64,000 nt of DNA from Arthrobacter sp. NIO-1057 (GTDB taxonomy: Bacteria > Actinomycetota > Actinomycetes > Actinomycetales > Micrococcaceae), in the NCBI RefSeq assembly GCF_900094805.1, contig NZ_FMAT01000006.1:1-64000 (forward strand), read 5' to 3'. The position numbers were made by a program, and so were the translations under genes. Below, in pieces: positions 34,633 to 43,055 of this stretch. A model generated the notes under the pieces. That model was not told where the DNA came from and did no database searches. It saw only the letters and a list, made by a program, of their open reading frames with translations. The stretch's first letter is position 1. Each line of letters opens with the position of its first letter.

Positions 34633-35559
34633 CTACTTCCCATCGCTGTGCTTGGCAACAATATTCGAGTTGTACTCCACGGCATCTCGAGTCAATTCCA
34701 TGTAGGCATCTTCCAAAGTTCGCTGTATCGGACGGAGCTCGCTGAGGGCCACCCCGGTTTCCAAAGCGCGACGGCCAATAATTTCTGACTCCGGGCCGGT
34801 GACTTCCAAGGTCTGAGCGTCGATACGGCGAAGCTGGACTCCTTGAGCGCTCAGAGCGTTCATAAGCACGTCGATATCCGTTGCCCGGACGATTGTCTGA
34901 GCAAGTCCGTTATCAATAAATTCACTAATCGGAGCATCTGCCATGATGCGTCCTCGACCAATGACGATGAGGTGGTCTGCTGTTTGTGCCATCTCGCTCA
35001 TCAGGTGGGAGGAGATGAAGACGGTTTTACCTTCCGCTGCTTGCGCTCGGGCCAGGTTACGTACCCATGCCACGCCTTCAGGATCCAAACCATTAACTGG
35101 TTCATCAAGAATCAGGACCTGTGGATCACCCAGCAGTGCGCTAGCGATGCCTAGACGCTGTCCCATCCCGAGGGAGAATCCACCGACCTTTTTACGCTGT
35201 ACCCCGCTTAAGCCGGTCAGTTCCAAAACTTCTTGGACTCTTGAGTTGGGCAAGCCCGCGGTGGCTGCCATGGAACGTAAATGTGCCAAGGGAGTCAGTG
35301 ACTTGTGCACGGACTTCGCCTCCAGCAAGGTACCTACCTCGGTCAGGGGGTGTTGGGACTTCTTAAAGTCGCGGTTGTTCACCAGCACTTGTCCGCTGGT
35401 GGGGGCTGCCAAACCAACGATCATTCGCATGGTGGTGGACTTGCCGGCACCGTTGGGGCCGAGGAAGCCGGTCACCGCTCCGGGTTGCACCGTGAACGAC
35501 GCGTGGTCGACCACGGTTTTATTACCGTATCTCTTTGTCAACTGCTGAGCCTGGATCAT
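34633..35559 (-). CDS. ABC transporter ATPase (drug/antibiotic export type)
   Basis: The 308-residue ATPase has Walker A GPNGAGKSTTMRM, signature region GGFSLGMGQRLGIA (SLGMGQ replaces LSGGQ, as in NodI/DrrA-like proteins), Walker B LILDEPVNGLDPEG, and H-loop SSHLMSEM. A C-terminal extension (~ residues 215-300) is typical of the DrrA/NatA group. It is the first gene of a four-gene operon with its permease, histidine kinase and regulator. Confidence 0.94.
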   Translation of the reverse strand: MIQAQQLTKRYGNKTVVDHASFTVQPGAVTGFLGPNGAGKSTTMRMIVGLAAPTSGQVLVNNRDFKKSQHPLTEVGTLLEAKSVHKSLTPLAHLRSMAATAGLPNSRVQEVLELTGLSGVQRKKVGGFSLGMGQRLGIASALLGDPQVLILDEPVNGLDPEGVAWVRNLARAQAAEGKTVFISSHLMSEMAQTADHLIVIGRGRIMADAPISEFIDNGLAQTIVRATDIDVLMNALSAQGVQLRRIDAQTLEVTGPESEIIGRRALETGVALSELRPIQRTLEDAYMELTRDAVEYNSNIVAKHSDGK

Positions 35560-35652
35560 GTTTCCAGCTTAGGAAAAATGGGGTGCGAATGAACCGCCCC
35601 GAATGCTGATCTTCGACTCACTCAAAAGGGTGAGGGTACCGGGTAGAAGAAC

Positions 35653-35684
35653 AGTGGGCATGCGCCTGATGGTGCATGCCCACT
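35653..35684 (-). terminator. Hairpin after the YdcF-like gene
   Basis: A 14-bp stem with one wobble (35653-35666 with 35671-35684) around TGAT lies 18 nt after the stop on the minus strand. No T-tract follows. It may also shield the divergent ABC promoter region. Confidence 0.5.
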
Positions 35685-35701
35685 AAGGTACTGCGAGACC
35701 G

Positions 35702-36730
35702 TTAGAACCCTGCGTTGATCGCTACCAGAATTAATCCCGCTAGTCCCAGACCGAAGGGTAACGCCAAAAGGATCATGAGTTTAAGGTGATCACGGGCCAT
35801 CGCTACACATTCACGAAGGAAGGCGCTGGGTCGGTAGTAGGCCGCCGTCTTCCCGCCGAAGGCGAGAGCATCCAGGCCCAACTGGCGTGAGGCTAGCCCC
35901 GCCCGCAGAGCATGATAATCGCTGGTGACAAGCCATAATTTTCCAACAGGCTGTTGCTCGCGCACCAACGCGTCAGAGAACCTAAGGTTTTGGATGGTGT
36001 CCTTGGCGCGGTCTTCAATCAGGATCTGAGATTCGGTGATACCCTTCTCGCGCAAGTATCGGGCCATGCTCACCGCCTCGGGCTCCAGTTCATCGGGTCC
36101 CTGTCCCCCGGTTGGGACCATCAACAAGTTCGATTGAGCCTGCGAAGCGTTGAGTTCGAGTGCTTTATCCAATCGGCCCCGCAGCAAAGGGGTGACCTTG
36201 CCGTTGATGGTGCGTGCCCCAAGGATGACTGCTGCCACCGCCCGGCTTTTCACCGGGAAAACGGCATGGACCCAGGCGTAGAGCAACATCATCACAAAGA
36301 GGCAGGCGGTAAATACCGAAGCCATGAACAAGATAAATGCCAGGCAGTAACTCCACCAGGTGCTAATGCCTACCAATAACACCGCAAGTACCGGCAGAAC
36401 AAACACGAGTACCCCGGCGGTCAAAGACATCAAATTAGAAAGCCTGACGCCTTCACGGCGCCACATCAAAACTCCGTTATAGACCAGTGCCCCGCCAAAG
36501 ACCACCACAATCAGTGGGGTCATCACCACGATAAGAGTTATCAAGAAACCGAAACCGGGCACCAGGGTGCTCAACAGATCCACCACCGCGGAAATGCTCA
36601 CTAATACCAGTGGGAGAAGGAGTGCAGCTAGTCCCAGTCGACGGGGGTCTTTACGATATTGCCAAATGAAAAGCACCCAAAGTACAACGAGCAGGGCCCA
36701 TCCGATGACTTGAACTAGGAGTTCTTGCAT
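35702..36730 (-). CDS. YdcF/SanA-like (DUF218) membrane protein
   Basis: The 342-residue protein has about five membrane helices in the first 170 residues and a C-terminal DUF218 domain: VPTGGQGPDELEPEAVSMARYL, ILIEDRAKDTIQNLRFS, WLVTSDYHALRAGLASRQLG. The domain occurs in envelope-related proteins (ElyC, SanA, YdcF); the Asp/Glu/Arg positions typical for it are present. It follows the FAD oxidoreductase by 6 nt. Confidence 0.85.
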   Translation of the reverse strand: MQELLVQVIGWALLVVLWVLFIWQYRKDPRRLGLAALLLPLVLVSISAVVDLLSTLVPGFGFLITLIVVMTPLIVVVFGGALVYNGVLMWRREGVRLSNLMSLTAGVLVFVLPVLAVLLVGISTWWSYCLAFILFMASVFTACLFVMMLLYAWVHAVFPVKSRAVAAVILGARTINGKVTPLLRGRLDKALELNASQAQSNLLMVPTGGQGPDELEPEAVSMARYLREKGITESQILIEDRAKDTIQNLRFSDALVREQQPVGKLWLVTSDYHALRAGLASRQLGLDALAFGGKTAAYYRPSAFLRECVAMARDHLKLMILLALPFGLGLAGLILVAINAGF

Positions 36731-36736
36731 TGCTAG

Positions 36737-38170
36737 TTATTTCACCGATTTCCAGTTTTTGATGTTGTATTCGCGTTTAAGCATGGACTGGGCTCCAAGG
36801 AAGCCTCCCATGCCATGCACCGATGGTCCCGGAGGGGCCGCCGAGGAGATGAGGTAGAGCCCCTTGGACTGCAAATACCAGGGATCTAAGGAAATTCGTG
36901 GGCGTTTGATGGTGCCGAGCAAATCCATGGTGCCACCTGAAAGGTCTCCCCCGATCAGGGCGGCATTCTGTCGCTCCAAGTCTTGTGCGGTGACCACATG
37001 GGCTTCAAGGATGATCTCGCTAAAGCCCGGGGCTGCCTGGTTAATCATTGTTTGGATCTCTTGGCGCATGTCTTGGGAGGAATCCAAGGGAACATGGCAG
37101 TAGGCCCAAATGACGTGTTGCCCGGCCGGTGCTCGAGAGTCATCAAACAATGATGGCTGGGCGACGATCAAAAAGGGGTTCGCTGCCCCGCGGCGGTTGG
37201 CGGTGCGCTCAGCTGCACCAACCTGTTTGGCGGTGCCGCCTAAGTGCACGGTGCCGGCGGTTGCCAGGGCTTGATCCCGCCACGGCACCGGTTCGGAGAG
37301 CACAAAGTGAACCACACAGCTACCCGGCGAGCGCCGCGTAGTGGACATGGCGGAAGTCAGCTGGTGTGGCAGGTGGCCGGTACTGAGTTTTGCGGCTTCT
37401 TCGGCGGAAGTATCAAAGAGGATGTTCTGCGCAGCCAATTCATCAATGTGCTTCACCCGCACTCCGGTGTGGATCTGCGTCCCGTGGGCAGTGGCTTCGG
37501 CGGCCAGGGCATCACTGATGGCTTGGGAACCGCCGCGGGGAATGGGCCAGCCCTTGGCATGGGCGGTGGCGGCAAGGAAGAGTCCGGCACCTGCATTAGC
37601 TGGTCCGCGTGATCCACCGGCCACATGGGCGGCACATCCCGAATACAGGGCGGCGGCGCGTTCGTATTTTTTGCTGAACACATCTTTGAGCCCCATGCCG
37701 CCCACCGTGGAGCTCGCAAAGGTGGCCAGAGCCAATGGGTGGCTAGGTACTTTGAGCAGGGTATTGAGTAGGGTGTCGCTGATCTGATCGATCTGGTGAA
37801 CCAGCGGTTGAACTAGTCGGCGATAGATCTGTCCATCCTCGCCATCCAATTCCTTGGCGGTGCGCTCTAAATCTTTGTAAGCGTAGGCGGTACGCTCATC
37901 GAGCACATGGGCGAAAGATATCTCAGGGGTAATGAAATCAACCCGCTGATGAACTCCTAGTTCGCGCATGGCCGGTGACTGCAGGGCCATGGGGTGCACA
38001 GCGCTACCCAAATCAAAGATCGCCTCGGAACCATTCAAGGATTGGGTGCGGGCTGCTCCACCAATGCTGTCATTGGCTTCATAGACTTGTACGTTCAGCC
38101 CGGCCCTGGCGGCCACAGCGGCAGCGGCCAGACCATTAGGTCCAGCACCGATGACAGCAACGTCGATCAT
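36737..38170 (-). CDS. Phytoene-desaturase-like FAD-dependent oxidoreductase
   Basis: The 477-residue protein has the Rossmann GxGxxG motif in VAVIGAGPNGLAAAAVAARAG, followed by YEANDSIGGAARTQ, and the C-terminal FAD-binding segment HGMGGFLGAQSML. This places it in the CrtI/amine-oxidase superfamily; many actinobacterial members act on isoprenoids or have unknown substrates. No carotenoid genes are nearby. It overlaps the preceding GT87 gene by 4 nt. Confidence 0.88.
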   Translation of the reverse strand: MIDVAVIGAGPNGLAAAAVAARAGLNVQVYEANDSIGGAARTQSLNGSEAIFDLGSAVHPMALQSPAMRELGVHQRVDFITPEISFAHVLDERTAYAYKDLERTAKELDGEDGQIYRRLVQPLVHQIDQISDTLLNTLLKVPSHPLALATFASSTVGGMGLKDVFSKKYERAAALYSGCAAHVAGGSRGPANAGAGLFLAATAHAKGWPIPRGGSQAISDALAAEATAHGTQIHTGVRVKHIDELAAQNILFDTSAEEAAKLSTGHLPHQLTSAMSTTRRSPGSCVVHFVLSEPVPWRDQALATAGTVHLGGTAKQVGAAERTANRRGAANPFLIVAQPSLFDDSRAPAGQHVIWAYCHVPLDSSQDMRQEIQTMINQAAPGFSEIILEAHVVTAQDLERQNAALIGGDLSGGTMDLLGTIKRPRISLDPWYLQSKGLYLISSAAPPGPSVHGMGGFLGAQSMLKREYNIKNWKSVK

Positions 38171-39630
38171 GACTTGTTTCCCGCCGTCTCATAATGCTTT
38201 TTCGCCTTGGGTAACCATGGGCGCAGCGTGAACTTATCCCCTAGCCCAGCAAATTCACCGGCCAGCGGATCTTCTTGGCCTACCGCACGGATTGGGTCGC
38301 GGCGCGGGTCAAGGATCGAGCGGGCCACCAGATACATCAGGTAACCGAGCATGATCATATGGGCGAGGACCAAGACCACGTAGCCGACCATTGGGAAGGC
38401 CTTATGCGGGTCTTCTGCAGAAGTCGAGGCTAAGTAATTCCAGAGGCCATAGAAGTGGGCGACCTCCACCAGCATCCAGATCACAAATTCTCGCCAGCGC
38501 GGTAGGGCCAGCACAAAAAGCGGGATCAGCCAGACAATGAACTGCGGCGAGTAGACCTTGTTGACCATCACGAAGGAAGCGATGATCAAAAAAACCATCG
38601 AACCTAGGCGTGGGGTACGTTTTGCGAGCAGGCCCAGCAGCACCACGCCCACACAGCACAAGAAGAACAGGATGAGGCCATAGCGCGAAATCTGTTGGGC
38701 ATCAAAACTGATCATGCCCGGGTTCTTGGCGGCCACCACATTCCAAGCGTGCCAAAAACTAGATAGTCCCGCACCACGTTCCGAAGAGAAGTTGAAGAAG
38801 TGCATGAAAGATTTGGGGAAAGCCAGGGCGTAAGGCAGATTGACCAGAACCCAGGTGCCGGCCGCAGTGCCGCCGGTGACCCAGAAGGTTTTTAGTCTTC
38901 CGGTGCGGATGGCCAGTACCAGGATGGCCCCGAGAATAAAGAAGGGGTAGATCTTCATCGCTGCGCCCAAACCGATAAGCACTCCGGCCAACACCGTATG
39001 TTTGCGGGCAAAGGCCAGCATGCCGGCAGCCAAGAGGGCGACCGCCCACATATCCCAGTTAATACTGCCGGCCAGAATGATGCCCGGGGCAATGGCCACC
39101 ATGGCAGCATCCCAGGGGCGGCGTCCGGTCATGCGCAAGGTGCACAGCACGGTGATCATCCACAGGATCGCCACCAGCACCAGGTTCATATCAAAGTAGA
39201 TCAGTGAACGGCTCGTGGCCGACTGTGGCACCAGTGAGGCCACCGCGGAGGCGACCGAGCTCATCAGTACCGGGTATTCAAATTCGGCGGTGGCACTAAA
39301 CGGCGCCCACGGGTTATCGGCAAAACCGCGGGCGCTAAAAAGCGGTACCCAGTCGCTGTAGCAGGCGTAGGTATAAGGATTGGTCCCACCCCAGCCCAGG
39401 ACCCGGCACGGGTTCTTGGCCAGCAGCATGAGCAGTGCGCCCAGGGTGGTCATCAGGATGATGACTCGTTCCACACTGAAAAATCCCGGGTCAACTCGTC
39501 CGGGATCACTGCGTCGACCCAGCGGGCCTCCGATAACTGCGGTGAATCCCCGAAGGAAGCTATCGGCGCGTGAGGGAACAGTAATACGCAAAGGACCACG
39601 CTTGGGCGGTGACTGGTTTGGCTCCTGCAT
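38167..39630 (-). CDS. GT87-family (DUF2029) membrane glycosyltransferase
   Basis: The 487-residue protein from ATG 39630 (an in-frame GTG at 39663 is the longer option; neither has a clear ribosome site). About ten to eleven membrane helices are spaced along the chain, with GSINWDMWAVALLAAGML and GAAMKIYPFFILGAI, typical of the polyprenyl-phosphate-dependent mannosyltransferase group GT87. It probably adds a sugar to a lipid-linked or cell-envelope glycan outside the membrane. It begins the FAD-oxidoreductase/YdcF operon. Confidence 0.87.
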   Translation of the reverse strand: MQEPNQSPPKRGPLRITVPSRADSFLRGFTAVIGGPLGRRSDPGRVDPGFFSVERVIILMTTLGALLMLLAKNPCRVLGWGGTNPYTYACYSDWVPLFSARGFADNPWAPFSATAEFEYPVLMSSVASAVASLVPQSATSRSLIYFDMNLVLVAILWMITVLCTLRMTGRRPWDAAMVAIAPGIILAGSINWDMWAVALLAAGMLAFARKHTVLAGVLIGLGAAMKIYPFFILGAILVLAIRTGRLKTFWVTGGTAAGTWVLVNLPYALAFPKSFMHFFNFSSERGAGLSSFWHAWNVVAAKNPGMISFDAQQISRYGLILFFLCCVGVVLLGLLAKRTPRLGSMVFLIIASFVMVNKVYSPQFIVWLIPLFVLALPRWREFVIWMLVEVAHFYGLWNYLASTSAEDPHKAFPMVGYVVLVLAHMIMLGYLMYLVARSILDPRRDPIRAVGQEDPLAGEFAGLGDKFTLRPWLPKAKKHYETAGNKS

Positions 39631-39858
39631 ACACAACAGCCTAAATGTTTTCTGCACGGGCACCGGCGTGCACTACATCGTTTCGCGTTAACAAACGCTT
39701 CTAAGCTCCCCATTTGATACACCAGCAAACCGAAAGAACCCGCTAAACCGCTAGCTGACCTCACTCTCAGCAAACAAGCAGGTGATTACACCGCGACTTC
39801 ACCCCTCGTTTACCTAAATACTCCCGGCTAGTTAACTAAGGCCCATAGCGTCATATTC

Positions 39859-41010
39859 GTGAGCAAAACCAATCAGCCAGATGTCATGGCGATCATCCCC
39901 GCCCGGGGCGGATCTAAAGGCATACGGCTCAAGAACCTGCGTGAGATCGGCGGCAAGTCGCTGCTGGGACGCGCTATTGAAGCAGCAAAGGCCGCGAGTA
40001 CAGTCAGCGACGTCGTGGTCAGCACCGATCATGAACAGATCAAAGCCGAAGCACTACGCTACGGCGCTCGTGTGGTGGACCGACCGGCAGATATCGCCGG
40101 GGATACGGCTAGCAGCGAGTCGGTTCTGCAGCATGTCCTAACCAACACCGAGTCAAAGCCGGCGGTGACACTGTTCATCCAGTGCACCAGCCCGATCATT
40201 GACCCGGCCGACCTGGATGCGGCCATCACCACGGTCACCTCCGGAGCAGCAGAAGTCAGCTTCGCAGCGGTCGCCGACCACGGCTTCCACTGGGCTATCG
40301 ACGAGAACGGCGAGGCCATCGCGGTGGGGCACGAGAAGTCGCACCGTCCGCGCCGGCAGGACCGTGAACCGCGTTTCCGTGAAACCGGGGCGTTCTATGC
40401 AATGAACACCGAAGGCTTCCTCAAAGCTGGTCACCGTTTCTTCGGTCGCGTTCAGGTCCACGAAGTGCCCGGTGAGCACGGCATCGACATTGATACCGAA
40501 GCCGATCTGATGTTGGCGGAGCTAACCATCAACGATGAACCGGCAGCGATCAACGTGGATGCGGTCATCACCGACTTCGATGGCGTACACACCCCAGACA
40601 CCGCCTATGTGGACGAACACGGCACCGAAACCGTGCGCGTGTCCCGTTCAGATGGCATGGGAGTGGCTCGACTTCGGGCCGCCGGAGTGAAGTTCCTGAT
40701 CCTCTCCAAGGAAGCTAACCCGGTGGTTGCCGCTCGGGCCGCAAAACTCAAAGTTGAAGTGGCCCACGGCATCGATAATAAGGCCGAATATTTGGCCCAG
40801 TGGTTGGCCGATGAGTCGATCAACCCGGCGCGTGTGGCCTATGTCGGCAACGACGTGAATGACCTCGGCGCCATGGGCCTTGTTGGCTGGCCCATTTCCG
40901 TGGCCGACGCTAACGAACAAGTACACCGTGCTGCACGCCACCGCCTGTCCCGCAAGGGCGGATACGGGGCGGTGCGAGAACTGGCCGAACTGGTCCTCGC
41001 AGCACGCTAA
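39859..41010 (+). CDS. CMP-nonulosonate synthetase fused to HAD phosphatase
   Basis: The 383-residue protein from GTG 39859. The N-terminal ~220 residues are an acylneuraminate cytidylyltransferase (IIPARGGSKGIRLKNLR, then FIQCTSPI, and ETGAFYAMN). Residues ~230-383 form a KdsC-like HAD phosphatase: DFDGVHTPD with both motif-I Asp residues, ILSKEANPVV, and GNDVNDLGAM motif IV. The fused layout is like animal CMAS and some bacterial NeuA. If the HAD domain is active, a 9-phosphate could be removed before CMP activation of Neu5Ac, Kdn or a relative. Confidence 0.9.
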   Translation: MSKTNQPDVMAIIPARGGSKGIRLKNLREIGGKSLLGRAIEAAKAASTVSDVVVSTDHEQIKAEALRYGARVVDRPADIAGDTASSESVLQHVLTNTESKPAVTLFIQCTSPIIDPADLDAAITTVTSGAAEVSFAAVADHGFHWAIDENGEAIAVGHEKSHRPRRQDREPRFRETGAFYAMNTEGFLKAGHRFFGRVQVHEVPGEHGIDIDTEADLMLAELTINDEPAAINVDAVITDFDGVHTPDTAYVDEHGTETVRVSRSDGMGVARLRAAGVKFLILSKEANPVVAARAAKLKVEVAHGIDNKAEYLAQWLADESINPARVAYVGNDVNDLGAMGLVGWPISVADANEQVHRAARHRLSRKGGYGAVRELAELVLAAR

Positions 41011-41051
41011 CCCATATTTTTCACAAGTTTCACCCAATGAAAGGCAAATCA

Positions 41052-41945
41052 ATGACCTCCGTGAACACCGAAATCAAGCCAGTTGCTATCGGCGAATCCC
41101 TGCTTGGCGCTGGCCAGCAGGTCTACGTCATCGGCGAAATCGGCATCAACCACAATGGTGATATCGAAATCGCCAAGCAGCTGATCGACGTTTCGGCTGA
41201 GGCCGGCGCTAACGCGGTGAAGTTCCAGAAGCGCACCCCAGAAATCTCCACCCCAACCGACATGCGCGACAAGATCCGCTCCACCCCATGGGGCGACATG
41301 ACCTACCTGGACTACCGCTACCGCGTTGAGTTCGACCAGGCTCAGTACAAGGAGCTCATCTCCTACGCAGCATCCAAGGGCCTGCACGCCTTCGCTTCCC
41401 CATGGGATGTTCCTTCGGTGGAATTCATGGAAGAACAGGGTGCAGTAACCCACAAGGTTGCTTCCGCATCAGTGACCGACATTGAGCTGCTCAAGGCACT
41501 GGCAGAAACCGGCAAGCCAATCATCCTGTCCACCGGCATGTCCACCATCGAGCAGATCGACAAGGCTGTTGAGACCCTGGGCACCAGCAAGCTGGTCATG
41601 ATGCACGCAACTTCCACCTACCCACTGCCTCCAGAAGAAGCTAACCTGCGCATGATCGAAACCCTGCGCGACCGCTACCAGGTTCCAGTAGGTTACTCGG
41701 GCCACGAGCGCGGCCTGCAGATCTCGCTGGCTGCTGTGGCACTGGGCGCTGTGACCGTAGAGCGTCACATCACCCTGGACCGCACCATGTGGGGTTCGGA
41801 CCAGGCTTCCTCGCTGGAGCCAAAGGGCTTCGAGTCGCTGATCCGCGACATCCGCATCCTCGAGCAGGCCATGGGTGACGGCGTCAAGAAGGTCTTCCCA
41901 GGCGAATTGGCTCCACTGAGCCGCCTGCGTCGCGTCGACGCCTAG
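41052..41945 (+). CDS. NeuB-like nonulosonate synthase without SAF domain
   Basis: The 297-residue protein from ATG 41052, preceded by AAAGG at 7 nt. The NeuB TIM barrel is clear (VIGEIGINHNGDIEIAKQLI, KVASASVTDIELLKALAETG, ILSTGMSTIEQI, YSGHERGLQISLAAVALGA, VERHITLDRTMWGSDQASSL). It ends at LAPLSRLRRVDA, where most NeuB proteins (about 340-350 residues) continue with a 60-70 residue SAF (antifreeze-like) domain. It condenses PEP with ManNAc, mannose or their 6-phosphates. No epimerase (NeuC) is in the window. Confidence 0.9.
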   Translation: MTSVNTEIKPVAIGESLLGAGQQVYVIGEIGINHNGDIEIAKQLIDVSAEAGANAVKFQKRTPEISTPTDMRDKIRSTPWGDMTYLDYRYRVEFDQAQYKELISYAASKGLHAFASPWDVPSVEFMEEQGAVTHKVASASVTDIELLKALAETGKPIILSTGMSTIEQIDKAVETLGTSKLVMMHATSTYPLPPEEANLRMIETLRDRYQVPVGYSGHERGLQISLAAVALGAVTVERHITLDRTMWGSDQASSLEPKGFESLIRDIRILEQAMGDGVKKVFPGELAPLSRLRRVDA

Positions 41946-41964
41946 TCACCACACAGCGTGTTAT

Positions 41965-42001
41965 CTCGGCGGCCGAACCTGTTCTAGGTCCGGCCGCCGA
42001 G
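41965..42001 (+). promoter_or_regulatory. Strong intercistronic hairpin between neuB-like and glycosyltransferase genes
   Basis: CTCGGCGGCCG (41965-41975) pairs with CGGCCGCCGAG (41991-42001), with extra ACCT/AGGT pairing inside. There is no T-tract, so it is more likely a processing or partial-termination element than a full terminator. It places the GT2 start after 42001. Confidence 0.55.
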
Positions 42002-42056
42002 TTCCATGAGTCATCTCGAAGCAGTATCGCACCAAGTAAAGGAAGCCAGTCCCGCC

Positions 42057-43055
42057 ATGACGAGCCTGATCCCTGGCCGCATATCCGTGGTCATCCCGGC
42101 CTATAACCAGGAAGCGTACATCTGTGATGCGCTGGCTTCCCTTGAGAGGCAAAAGCTGGGCAACTGGGAGATGGAAGTGCTCGTGGTGGATGATGCCTCC
42201 ACCGATGCCACCGCCTCATTGATCGAGTCCTACCTCGATCGGGTGCCTGGGCTGAAACTGATCAAGCTCGAGCACAACGTCGGTGTCTCGGCAGCAAGGA
42301 ACATTGCTCTGAAGCAGGTCACCGGCGAGTTCTACACCTTCCTAGACCCTGATGACTGGTACGGCCCACAGCACCTAGCCACCTTGGCCGATACCCTGAG
42401 CAAACTGCACGTGGACTTTGTGCGTTGCGACCATGTGCGAGTCACCGGCACCAATCGGGTGATCTACCGCGCCCCGCAGGCCTTGCGTGGCATTGTGCTG
42501 AACCCAGCCGATGACATTGAACCTATTGATTCACCTTCCATGGTGGATTACCCCTACTCGTGGGCCGGCATGTACCGCACCGAGTTGATGAAATCCATCG
42601 ATTGCTTCTACTTTGATGAGCAGTTGCTTTCGGCTGAAGACCGTCCGTGGATCTGGAAGCTGCACTTAGATACTTCGCGGTACGCGGTCATTTCATCCCC
42701 AAGCATTTTTTATCGTCGCGGCCTGCCCAATTCCCTGAGCCAGGTCTTTGACGAACGTCAGCTCGGATTCCTCGAGGCCTACACCCAAGTACTGACCACC
42801 GTGCGTGAACACCCGAACTCCGCGCGCCACCTGCCTAAGGCCCTGCGCCAATTCTTTGCCATCGTGTGTCACCATGAAAAGCGTTCTAAGAACTACCCGC
42901 CACAGGTGCGACTGACCATCAAGAAACAGTTGCGCGAAATTTTCAGTGACATCGATGTTGCCGTGGCACATCAGGTAGTTTTGGAAATGGATGTTGCCCG
43001 TCGTCGCCACATCCTTTCCTACCTCCAGCCAGGGCAGATCGGGGTCGCCAAGTGA
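42057..43055 (+). CDS. Family 2 glycosyltransferase
   Basis: The 332-residue protein from ATG 42057; an upstream in-frame ATG at 42006 sits against a hairpin. The GT-A fold motifs are ISVVIPAYNQEAYICDAL, VLVVDDASTDATASLIESY, VGVSAARNIALKQVTGEFYTFLDPDDW (DxD). It uses a nucleotide sugar and probably builds the primer or adds a side sugar of the nonulosonate polymer. The stop overlaps the next GTG by 4 nt. Confidence 0.9.
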   Translation: MTSLIPGRISVVIPAYNQEAYICDALASLERQKLGNWEMEVLVVDDASTDATASLIESYLDRVPGLKLIKLEHNVGVSAARNIALKQVTGEFYTFLDPDDWYGPQHLATLADTLSKLHVDFVRCDHVRVTGTNRVIYRAPQALRGIVLNPADDIEPIDSPSMVDYPYSWAGMYRTELMKSIDCFYFDEQLLSAEDRPWIWKLHLDTSRYAVISSPSIFYRRGLPNSLSQVFDERQLGFLEAYTQVLTTVREHPNSARHLPKALRQFFAIVCHHEKRSKNYPPQVRLTIKKQLREIFSDIDVAVAHQVVLEMDVARRRHILSYLQPGQIGVAK

